From NCBI GenBank assembly GCA_025455895.1, contig JALOLQ010000107.1, forward strand, positions 1-5,805: 5,805 nucleotides of DNA, read 5' to 3'. A program made the translations under genes and the position numbers. Below the pieces are notes generated by a model that did not search any database, had not been told where the DNA came from, and saw nothing but the letters and a program-made list of their open reading frames with translations. Below, piece by piece: positions 1 to 5,805 of the stretch. Position 1 is the stretch's first letter. Each line of letters opens with the position of its first letter. Source of the stretch: Solirubrobacteraceae bacterium (GTDB taxonomy: Bacteria; Actinomycetota; Thermoleophilia; Solirubrobacterales; Solirubrobacteraceae).

Positions 1-52
1 CGAGCACGAAGTCCTCGCCGGAGTCGTAGTTGCCGCGCGTCGAAGCGTCCAT
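1..52 (-). CDS. 5' end of an unrecognised gene, truncated by the window edge
   Basis: Read on the minus strand, an open frame enters from the left edge and has two candidate ATG codons, at 85 and at 52. I chose the one at 52. The codons after it almost all end in G or C, as in the other genes here. The ten codons between the two ATGs often end in A or T, which is unlike coding sequence in this genome. The visible product begins MDASTRGNYDSGEDFVL, only 17 residues, and I do not recognise a family from it. Neither start has a convincing Shine-Dalgarno. The gene diverges from the dehydrogenase that starts at 208. If the ATG at 85 is used, the product gains 11 residues (MAAGPRLALGT). That a gene exists is likely from codon pattern and orientation; its function is unknown. 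Confidence 0.5.
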   Translation of the reverse strand, partial: MDASTRGNYDSGEDFVL

Positions 53-110
53 GGTTCCCAGAGCAAGTCGTGGGCCGGCGGCCATCAGTGGCGGTGCCGG
101 TCCCGTCGGG

Positions 111-116
111 ATCCTA
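111..116 (-). promoter_or_regulatory. Possible -10 box for the leftward partial gene
   Basis: On the minus strand this reads TAGGAT, a good match to the TANNNT form of an actinobacterial -10 element. It lies 25 bases upstream of the ATG at 85 and 58 bases upstream of the ATG at 52. I see no clear -35 box. The call rests only on the motif and its place in a divergent intergenic region. Confidence 0.3.
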
Positions 117-194
117 CGGCCGTTCCCTCCCCCGACCGCAAGGCTGAACGGGATGTTGCACCGATTCCCGCTCTTTGCGGGCTTCCGCGGCGGG

Positions 195-200
195 TAGGGT
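195..200 (+). promoter_or_regulatory. -10 box TAGGGT immediately upstream of the dehydrogenase start
   Basis: TAGGGT is followed by seven bases and then the ATG at 208. That spacing puts the expected transcription start on or next to the start codon, so the mRNA is probably leaderless. This fits the absence of any purine-rich ribosome binding site at 200-207. No recognisable -35 hexamer is present. A small perfect 5-bp hairpin (CCCGC/GCGGG, 167-181) lies just upstream, in the region polymerase would contact. The same arrangement occurs before the minus-strand gene at 1428. Confidence 0.45.
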
Positions 201-207
201 GCGGGCC

Positions 208-960
208 ATGAGCTACGACCTCTCCGGGCGCGCGGTGGCGATCACCGGCGCCTCCTCCGGCATCGGCGAGGCGACCGCGCTGCTGTGCGCCCGCTCCGGC
301 GCGAGCGTCGCGCTCGGCGCGCGGCGCACCGACCGCATCGAGGCGCTCGCCGAGCGGATCCGCGCCGAGGGCGGGACCGCCGAGGCGATCGCCGTCGACG
401 TCGCCGACGAGGCCCAGGCGGCGGCGTTCGTCACCGGCGCCCGCGACCGGCTCGGCCGCCTCGACGCGCTGGTGAACAACGCCGGCGTGATGCTGCTCGG
501 CCCGGTCGAGGGGGCGGACCCCGCCGACTGGCGGCGGATGATCGAGGTCAACTGCCTCGGGCTCCTCTACTGCACGCACGCGGCGCTGCCGGTCTTCCGC
601 GCGGGCGGCGGCGGGCACATCGTGAACGTCAGCTCGGTCGCCGGCCGGCGCGCCTCGTTCGGTGCCGCGGTCTACAACCTCACGAAGTGGGGCGTGAACG
701 GCTTCAGCGAGGCGCTGCGCCAGGAGGCGCTGCACCAGAACACGCGCGTGACGATCATCGAGCCGGGCTTCGTGGAGACCGAGCTGCTCTCGCACAACCA
801 GGAGTTCATCCAGGACGCGGCGGAGAAGATCAAGGAGAAGATGGGCGGCGAGGTGCTGCGCTCGGAGGACATCGCCGACGCGATCGTCCACGCGCTCGCC
901 GCGCCGGCGCACGTGAGCATCAACGAGGTGCTCGTGCGCCCGACGAGCCAGCGCGACTGA
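208..960 (+). CDS. Classical short-chain dehydrogenase/reductase (SDR), NAD(P)-dependent
   Basis: This 250-residue protein has the usual length of a classical SDR and should be a soluble cytoplasmic oxidoreductase using NAD(P)H. The Rossmann glycine motif TGASSGIG is at residues 13-20, a likely cofactor-binding Asp is at 64, NNAG at 90-93 and the structural Asn at 115. The catalytic triad is Ser143, Tyr156 and Lys160 (YNLTK). Two arginines after the second strand (39-40) favour NADP(H) over NAD(H). The stretch from Tyr156 through VNGFSEALRQE resembles the SDR subgroup containing clavulanate dehydrogenase-like and YdfG-like enzymes, but the substrate cannot be read from sequence. The ATG at 208 gives a natural SDR N-terminus (MSYDLSGRAVAITG). 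An in-frame TTG at 175 would add 11 uncharacteristic residues and cover the -10 box. The gene stands alone on its strand and ends head to tail with a convergent gene, so context gives no pathway. Confidence 0.93.
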   Translation: MSYDLSGRAVAITGASSGIGEATALLCARSGASVALGARRTDRIEALAERIRAEGGTAEAIAVDVADEAQAAAFVTGARDRLGRLDALVNNAGVMLLGPVEGADPADWRRMIEVNCLGLLYCTHAALPVFRAGGGGHIVNVSSVAGRRASFGAAVYNLTKWGVNGFSEALRQEALHQNTRVTIIEPGFVETELLSHNQEFIQDAAEKIKEKMGGEVLRSEDIADAIVHALAAPAHVSINEVLVRPTSQRD

Positions 961-1428
961 TCAGCGCGCGGCCGGGTGCTGCGCCCGGTCCCACCACAGG
1001 AACGCGCCCCCGAGGACGAGCAGCGAGGAGAGCACGCCGAGCCACGCCCCGCTGCGCAGCTCGATGATGTCCGCCGGGCGCGGCTTGGAGAGCAGCCACA
1101 GCACGCAGAGGATCGTCGCGACCGCGCCGGCGGCCAGCGCGCCGAGCGCCGCGCGCACGTCGCTCCCGCGCGAGAGGATCCCGACGACGGCGAGCGTGAC
1201 CGCCGCGGCGATCAGCGCGAGCAGCAGCAGGTCGGAGAGCAGCCCGCGCGGCTCCCAGGCGTTGGCGCTGAGCGCGAGGTCGTTCTGGCGCGCGTACGCC
1301 TCGGCGAAGCGCGCCCCGACCGGGATCTGGCCGAGGTCGATCGCGTACCAGGTGAGCAGCGAGCTGACGAGCAGCGCGATCCCGCCCGCCAGGACGAGCA
1401 GCGGGCCGAGGAGCGGGTGGTCGCGCAC
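961..1428 (-). CDS. Small four-helix integral membrane protein of unknown function
   Basis: The product has 155 residues with four hydrophobic segments at about 6-30, 64-85, 91-113 and 127-146, consistent with a four-pass cytoplasmic membrane protein. The first helix ends in the aromatic patch LLTWY. A hydrophilic loop of about 30 residues follows, containing the AWE motif (58-60) that precedes the second helix. A WW pair closes the last helix before a short polar tail. I know of unnamed actinobacterial membrane proteins with a similar helix-WY-loop-WE layout but cannot assign a family. The start is a GTG (complement of 1426-1428), chosen because a TACGAT box lies seven bases upstream and because the frame further upstream turns Arg/Gly/Ala-rich and overlaps the divergent regulator. 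The TGA stop directly abuts the stop of the dehydrogenase. It shares a 63-bp divergent intergenic region with the response regulator, so the two could be co-regulated. Confidence 0.8.
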   Translation of the reverse strand: MRDHPLLGPLLVLAGGIALLVSSLLTWYAIDLGQIPVGARFAEAYARQNDLALSANAWEPRGLLSDLLLLALIAAAVTLAVVGILSRGSDVRAALGALAAGAVATILCVLWLLSKPRPADIIELRSGAWLGVLSSLLVLGGAFLWWDRAQHPAAR

Positions 1429-1435
1429 GGCGTGG

Positions 1436-1441
1436 ATCGTA
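1436..1441 (-). promoter_or_regulatory. -10 box TACGAT seven bases before the membrane-protein GTG
   Basis: On the minus strand TACGAT is followed by seven bases (CCACGCC) and then the GTG start at 1428. This is the same geometry as TAGGGT-N7-ATG before the dehydrogenase, and suggests a leaderless transcript starting at or beside the GTG. No -35 consensus is evident at the expected distance. The box supports the choice of GTG over upstream in-frame starts. Confidence 0.42.
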
Positions 1442-1481
1442 GTCGCGCGCGGGTGGGGGGCGAGGCGTGGCCGCCGTTCCC

Positions 1482-1487
1482 TACGGA
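1482..1487 (+). promoter_or_regulatory. Possible -10 box (TACGGA) for the response regulator
   Basis: TACGGA lies four bases before the ATG at 1492, inside the 63-bp region shared with the divergent membrane-protein gene. It has the TA of a -10 box but lacks the final T. The overlapping GGAAGG (1485-1490) resembles a Shine-Dalgarno but is only one base from the start codon, too close to work normally. The assignment is weak. Confidence 0.25.
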
Positions 1488-1491
1488 AGGC

Positions 1492-2253
1492 ATGACGAAC
1501 CGTGACCGTTCCACCATCCTGCTGGTCGAGGCCGACGACGCCACGCGCACGTTCCTCGCCGACAACCTCACCGCCGACGGCTACGACCTGCTCGTGACCG
1601 ACGACGCCGGCGACGCGCACGACCTGCTCGAGCGCGCCTACCCGGACCTCGCCGTGATCGACGGCGGCCTGCCCGGCGCCGCCGGGCTCGAGCTGCTGCG
1701 CGCCGTGCGCGAGGCCGACGGCGTCGCCAGCCGCGTCGACCCGAGCGTGCCCGTGCTGATGCTCGCGCCCCGCGACGGCGAGCTCGAGCGCGTGCGCGCG
1801 CTGGAGCACGGCGCCGACGACGTGCTCGCCAAGCCGCTGTCCTACCGCGAGCTGCGCTGCCGGATCGAGGCCGTGCTGCGCCGCAGCGGGCGCCGCGCGC
1901 GCACCGGGCGCCTGCGCGTCGGGGAGCTCGAGATCGACGCCGCCGCGCGCACCGCGCACCTCGGCGGCCTGCCGCTCGACCTCAGCGCCAAGGAGTTCGC
2001 GCTGCTGCGCGTGCTCGCCTCGGACCCGACCCGCGTCTTCACGAAGGCCGAGCTCCTGCGCGCGATCTGGGGACAGCGCACGATCGGCACCACGCGGACG
2101 CTGGACTCGCACGCCTGCCGCCTGCGCCGCAAGCTCGGGGCCGGCGGGGACCGCTTCGTGGTGAACGTCTGGGGCGTGGGCTACCGGCTCGTCGACGTGC
2201 CCGCGCTGCGCCCGGCCGCGCAGCCCGGGCCGGCGCTCGCGACGGCGGCATGA
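1492..2253 (+). CDS. OmpR/PhoB-family response regulator with an atypical receiver
   Basis: The protein has 253 residues: an N-terminal receiver (about 8-130) and a C-terminal OmpR/PhoB winged helix (about 139-235). In the receiver, the phosphoacceptor Asp57 (VIDGGLPG) and the Lys114-Pro115 pair are present. Alignment to the usual VEDD motif gives VEAD, so the second acidic Mg-binding residue is Ala14. The switch Thr is Ala92 (MLAP) and the switch Tyr/Phe is Val111 (ADDVLAKP). The DNA-binding domain looks intact: LSAKEFALL (164-172), VFTKAELL (182-189), the recognition helix TLDSHACRLRRKL (203-215) and the wing GVGYRLV (228-234). A Pro/Ala tail ends the protein. It should bind DNA and control transcription. 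With three switch positions altered, its response to phosphorylation may be weak or absent, although Asp15 might substitute for Ala14. No histidine kinase is in the window. Its stop overlaps the next start (ATGA), so a role in pilus control is likely but inferred. Confidence 0.92.
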   Translation: MTNRDRSTILLVEADDATRTFLADNLTADGYDLLVTDDAGDAHDLLERAYPDLAVIDGGLPGAAGLELLRAVREADGVASRVDPSVPVLMLAPRDGELERVRALEHGADDVLAKPLSYRELRCRIEAVLRRSGRRARTGRLRVGELEIDAAARTAHLGGLPLDLSAKEFALLRVLASDPTRVFTKAELLRAIWGQRTIGTTRTLDSHACRLRRKLGAGGDRFVVNVWGVGYRLVDVPALRPAAQPGPALATAA

Positions 2254-2879
2254 GCCCGCGGCGCCGCGCGCTCGTGCTCGGGGGCCTCGCCCTGCTGCTC
2301 GGGGCGCTCGCCGTCTCGGACGTGGCCGGCCGCGAGGCGGCGCTGCGGCGCAGCGTCGGGCCGCTGACCGCGGTGCTCGTCGCCCGCGAGCCGATCGCGC
2401 GCGGCGCCGTCGTGCAGGCCGGGGCGCTGGCCGTGCGCCGCGTCCCGGCCCGCTACGCCCCGCAGGGGCGGTTCACCGCCGCGGCGCAGGTGACCGGGGC
2501 GCGCACCGCGGTCGCGATCCCGCCCGGCGCGGACCTGCATCCGGCGCTGCTGGCGGGCGCCGAGGAGGCGCTCGCCGCCGCGCGGCCGGGGGAGCGGATC
2601 ACCCGGATCATCGCCGTCGGCAGCGCCGACGAGCTGCCCCCGGGGACGCGGGCGGACATCCTCATCACCCGTGACGCCGGCGACGGCGCGCGCACGCGCC
2701 TGGCGCTCGCGGGCGCGGAGGTCGTCGGCGCGCGCGCCGCGCCGGGCCTGGACGCGGGCGAGGCGGCGGGCCTGCCGCGGGTCGCGCTCGCGCTGCGCGT
2801 CACCGTCCGCCAGGCCGTCCTGCTCACCGAGGCGCAGGCCGACGCGCGCGAGCTGCGGGCGCTGCCGCGGCCCGGATGA
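2250..2879 (+). CDS. cpaB: CpaB/RcpC-like Flp pilus assembly protein (SAF domain)
   Basis: This 209-residue protein has an Arg-rich N-terminus followed by one hydrophobic helix (about 7-23), so most of it probably lies outside the membrane. Residues about 41-103 form a SAF-type domain: a beta start (AVLVAREPIARGAVV), a conserved-looking RRVPARYAP stretch, and a TAVAIPPGADL segment. Residues about 115-195 resemble the RcpC half of CpaB, with VGSADELPPGTRADILIT, a second strand-rich part (ALRVTVRQAVLLTEAQA) and a short Leu/Arg tail. In Flp/Tad systems CpaB/RcpC is an envelope component that helps assemble or stabilise the pilus base. The protein is shorter than most proteobacterial CpaB proteins, as expected where no outer-membrane secretin is needed. 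The start overlaps the regulator stop by four bases (ATGA), implying translational coupling. SAF domains also occur in FlgA-like and sugar-acid enzymes, but the N-terminal helix and nearby tadA favour CpaB. Confidence 0.8.
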   Translation: MSPRRRALVLGGLALLLGALAVSDVAGREAALRRSVGPLTAVLVAREPIARGAVVQAGALAVRRVPARYAPQGRFTAAAQVTGARTAVAIPPGADLHPALLAGAEEALAAARPGERITRIIAVGSADELPPGTRADILITRDAGDGARTRLALAGAEVVGARAAPGLDAGEAAGLPRVALALRVTVRQAVLLTEAQADARELRALPRPG

Positions 2880-2945
2880 GCGCCCCTGCATCGGACCTCC
2901 GTCGAGCCGTCCACGCGCCGCTCAAGCCGCCGCGGGCGCTGCCGA

Positions 2946-2951
2946 TAGGCG
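2946..2951 (+). promoter_or_regulatory. Possible -10 box before the Ca-binding protein gene
   Basis: TAGGCG is followed by five bases and the ATG at 2957. It matches the local habit of a TA box just ahead of the start codon, but its last base is G rather than T and no -35 box is clear. The purines GGAG (2951-2954) are only two bases from the ATG, so they are a poor ribosome binding site. If real, this element would let the gene be transcribed apart from the regulator-cpaB pair. Confidence 0.3.
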
Positions 2952-2956
2952 GAGCG

Positions 2957-4210
2957 ATGCCCCGATTCCGCCTGGCCCTCCCGCTGCTCGCGCTGGTCGC
3001 GTCCGCCGCCCTGTCGCCCACCGCGGCGCAGGCCGTGACGCTGCCCACGATCACGAAGGTCTCGCCGATGAAGCTCGAGGTCGGCCAGCCGCTGACGATC
3101 CGGGGCAAGGGCTTCAAGGCGGGCAAGAACGCGAACACCGTCGTCTTCAAGCGCGACGGGAAGGCCGCCGTCTTCGTGAAGGCCGAGAGCGCGACCACGA
3201 CCCGCATCACCGTCACCGTCCCCTCCAAGCTGCTGCCCTACCTCACGGGCAAGGGCGGCGCCCAGGGCATCCAGACCTTCCGCCTGCGCGTGCTCGCCAA
3301 GAAGTTCGGCAAGGCGTTCACCTCGAAGAAGCTCTCGCCGGAGATCGGCCCGCCCGGCTCGCTGGGCGGCGGCTCGGTCGCCGGCTGCAAGCCCGACCCC
3401 AAGGAGCCGGACGCCGACTCGGACACCGACGGCGTCAGCGACGGGCAGGAGAAGACCTACAAGACCGACCCCTGCCGCGTGGACACCGACCAGGACGGCA
3501 TCAGCGACGGGTTCGAGATCGAGTCCTCGCTCGACCTCAACTCCCGCGCGCTGCCCTACGCCGGCAAGAAGCCCTACCCCAACGCGCTCGACGCCGGGGA
3601 CAAGGACATCGACTTCGACGGCGACAGCCTGACGCTGAGCCAGGAGTACCAGCTCTGGGTGTACACGACCGGCGGCGGCAAGCTGCCGCTGACCTACTCC
3701 GACGGTGACCAGGACACGAACCGCGAGAGCGCGGACACGCCGGCCAACGGCTCCCCGCTGGACATGAACGGCAACGGCGTCCTCACCGACGACGAGAAGG
3801 ACGCCGACATCGACGGTCTCGCGAACTACGACGAGAGCACCGGCCGCATCACGATCGGCTACTGGGCGAAGCTCACCGAGTCCACCGAGCCGCCGTTCGC
3901 CGGCGCGCCCGGCACGCAGGTGATGGCCGAGCCGAGCATGACCGACCCGGACACCGACGGCGACGGGCTGCTCGACGGCGCCGACGACCAGGACCAGGAC
4001 GGATTCCCGAACCAGCTCGAGCTGAGCCGCGCCACCGCGCTCACCGGGGACGGGCAGCACCTCCTGGTCAACCCGTACAACCCCTGCCTGCCGGACTACC
4101 GCTCGCGCGTCTGCACGCTGCACCCGCCGTTCGAGAACGCCTGGGCGCCCTTCAACTTCCTGAAGCCGAACCAGCCGACGCCGATGACGCTGGAGAACCT
4201 CCTCTCGTAA
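2957..4210 (+). CDS. Secreted protein with an IPT/TIG-like domain and thrombospondin type 3-like Ca-binding repeats
   Basis: The 417-residue product starts with a Sec signal peptide (basic MPRFR, a hydrophobic core, predicted cleavage after AQA at 26). Residues about 29-91 look like an IPT/TIG immunoglobulin-like fold (ITKVSPMKLEVGQPLTIRGK start, ending ITVTVP). A Gly/Ser linker (132-141) leads to Asp-rich repeats: DSDTDGVSDGQE at 154-165, DTDQDGISDGFE at 176-187, and further Asp-rich segments at about 217-230, 248-259, 269-287 and 330-352. Such DxDxDG units bind Ca2+ in thrombospondin type 3 repeats. The C-terminus (about 372-417) is not repetitive and carries a Cys pair (377, 386); Cys144 and Cys173 flank the first repeat. 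There is no sortase motif or C-terminal helix, so it is probably released or held non-covalently. I chose the ATG at 2957 because it gives a clean signal peptide; an in-frame ATG at 2876 overlapping the cpaB stop would add 27 residues. An adhesive or structural role is inference. Confidence 0.85.
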   Translation: MPRFRLALPLLALVASAALSPTAAQAVTLPTITKVSPMKLEVGQPLTIRGKGFKAGKNANTVVFKRDGKAAVFVKAESATTTRITVTVPSKLLPYLTGKGGAQGIQTFRLRVLAKKFGKAFTSKKLSPEIGPPGSLGGGSVAGCKPDPKEPDADSDTDGVSDGQEKTYKTDPCRVDTDQDGISDGFEIESSLDLNSRALPYAGKKPYPNALDAGDKDIDFDGDSLTLSQEYQLWVYTTGGGKLPLTYSDGDQDTNRESADTPANGSPLDMNGNGVLTDDEKDADIDGLANYDESTGRITIGYWAKLTESTEPPFAGAPGTQVMAEPSMTDPDTDGDGLLDGADDQDQDGFPNQLELSRATALTGDGQHLLVNPYNPCLPDYRSRVCTLHPPFENAWAPFNFLKPNQPTPMTLENLLS

Positions 4211-4248
4211 CCGGACTTCTCAGGGACGCGATCTCCCCCGATCCTCCG

Positions 4249-4280
4249 CCGGCCGCCCTCAGGGGCGGCCGGGCGTCTTT
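4249..4280 (+). terminator. Strong intrinsic terminator after the Ca-binding protein gene
   Basis: A perfect 10-bp GC stem is formed by CCGGCCGCCC (4249-4258) and GGGCGGCCGG (4263-4272), with the loop TCAG. It is followed by GCGTCTTT, a short T-rich tail. It lies 38 bases past the TAA of the upstream gene and 38 bases before the tadA start, so it should separate the two transcription units. The hairpin is symmetrical, but the T-rich tail is only on the plus strand, matching the gene direction. Confidence 0.8.
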
Positions 4281-4308
4281 GCGGGGGCGATTCGCCGGGG
4301 CTCCGGGC

Positions 4309-4314
4309 TAGGCC
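4309..4314 (+). promoter_or_regulatory. Possible -10 box (TAGGCC) for tadA
   Basis: TAGGCC is followed by four bases and the ATG at 4319. A promoter is expected here, because a terminator lies just upstream and no Shine-Dalgarno precedes the ATG. The box is imperfect at its last base and closer to the start codon than the seven-base spacing seen upstream of 208 and 1428. Confidence 0.3.
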
Positions 4315-4318
4315 GGCC

Positions 4319-5469
<1,151 letters not shown>

Positions 5470-5473
<4 letters not shown>

Positions 5474-5805
5474 GCCTGCTGTTCGCCGCGTGCGCCGCGG
5501 TGCTCGCGGTGCTCGCGGCGGCCGACGCCCTGCGTGCGCTTCAGGAGGCCGACCCGTTCGGCGCGGCCGCGCGGCTGCTGGCGCCGGCGCACGTCGCGGG
5601 CCGCGACGGCCGCGCCCCGGGCCGCGCCGAGCGCCGCCGGCTGGCGCTGCTCGGCGCGCTCGTCCTGGCGGCCGGCGGCGCGCTGCTCGCCGGCCCGCTC
5701 GGCGCGCTGGCCTGCGCGGCACTCGGACCGGCGGCGGCGCTGGCGCTCGTGCGCGCGCGCCGGCGGCGCTGGCGGCGCGCGCTCGCGGCGGACGCCGCCG
5801 CGGCC
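5470..5805 (+). CDS. tadB: TadB-like inner-membrane platform protein, 5' part only
   Basis: The frame opens with a GTG that overlaps the tadA stop (GTGA) and stays open for 112 codons to the right edge, where it is cut. Its third codon positions are nearly all G or C, as in its neighbours. The visible part has a hydrophobic helix (about 2-18), a hydrophilic stretch with acidic and basic residues (19-57), then a hydrophobic region with two likely helices (58-75 and 77-94). A very basic segment follows (RARRRRWRR, 95-103), leading into an Ala-rich cytoplasmic stretch. This matches the N-terminus of TadB proteins, whose GspF-type domain would lie beyond the edge. TadB with TadC forms the membrane platform driven by TadA. 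The diagnostic F-domain is not visible, so the name depends mainly on gene order and topology; TadC is the main alternative. Confidence 0.7.

Noticed and set aside
167..181. Hairpin CCCGC-TCTTT-GCGGG before the dehydrogenase, considered as a terminator or riboswitch element
   Set aside because: The stem is only 5 bp and no T-run follows. It lies upstream of the likely transcription start, so it would not be in the mRNA. It is probably chance in GC-rich DNA.
85..912. Minus-strand open frame opposite the dehydrogenase
   Set aside because: The plus strand carries a complete SDR with all catalytic motifs. The antisense product is Arg/Ala/Asp-rich and featureless.
976..1491. Upstream in-frame extension of the response regulator
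   Set aside because: The extension is antisense to the membrane-protein gene and translates to compositionally biased Arg/Glu/Gln sequence. The receiver begins naturally at the ATG at 1492.
1429..2112. N-terminal extension of the minus-strand membrane protein
   Set aside because: The extension lies antisense to the response regulator and is Arg/Gly/Ala-rich. The GTG at 1428 has a well-spaced TACGAT box and begins just before the first membrane helix.
3412..4020. Possible DNA repeat array in the Asp-rich part of the Ca-binding gene
   Set aside because: The similarity is at the protein level (DxDxDG units). Unit length and spacing vary and no regular nucleotide period is visible, so it is a protein repeat, not a CRISPR or satellite.
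2453..4123. Long minus-strand open frame (over 550 codons) opposite cpaB and the Ca-binding protein gene
   Set aside because: Its predicted product is low-complexity Arg/Val/Gly/Ala sequence with no domain. The plus strand there encodes recognisable signal-peptide, IPT and Ca-repeat sequence. Long antisense frames are common at this GC content.
5498..5516. Tandem 9-base repeat (GCGGTGCTC twice) near the tadB start
   Set aside because: It encodes part of a low-complexity Ala/Val/Leu membrane helix and is explained by codon bias. It is too short to call a repeat element.

Overview
The window is very GC-rich (by eye about three quarters G+C), with G or C at almost every third codon position. 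It carries Flp/Tad pilus genes of the type found in Gram-positive bacteria. This points to a high-GC Actinomycetota. The secreted IPT plus thrombospondin-3-repeat protein, and start codons that sit just downstream of TANNNT boxes without a Shine-Dalgarno, suggest the Thermoleophilia (Solirubrobacterales-like). The lineage is inference; no rRNA or other marker is present.

Left third (1-1428). A fragment of an unrecognised minus-strand gene runs off the left edge. Across a short divergent intergenic region lies a complete classical short-chain dehydrogenase/reductase (208-960, +). It converges on a four-helix membrane protein (961-1428, -). The two stop codons abut with no base between them, and both lie within TGATCA.

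Right two thirds (1492-5805, all +). An OmpR/PhoB-type response regulator (1492-2253) overlaps a CpaB-like SAF-domain pilus assembly protein (2250-2879) by ATGA. Next comes a secreted, probably calcium-binding protein (2957-4210), closed by a strong intrinsic terminator. A second unit then starts at 4319. It contains the TadA/CpaF secretion ATPase (4319-5473), which overlaps by GTGA a TadB-like inner-membrane platform protein that is cut by the right edge (5470->5805).

Taken together, the right part looks like the start of a Flp/Tad pilus or secretion locus. CpaB would organise the base, TadA would supply ATP-driven assembly force, and TadB would form the membrane platform. A regulator is translationally coupled to the first structural gene, and a Ca-binding exported protein lies between the two units. 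No pilin, prepilin peptidase, TadZ/CpaE or TadC is visible here; they may lie beyond the right edge. The most notable points are the regulator's receiver domain, which has lost several residues of the phosphorylation switch, and the position of the Ca-binding protein inside the pilus locus. I found no tRNA, rRNA, CRISPR array, insertion sequence or attachment site. I did not find a clearly undescribed system.
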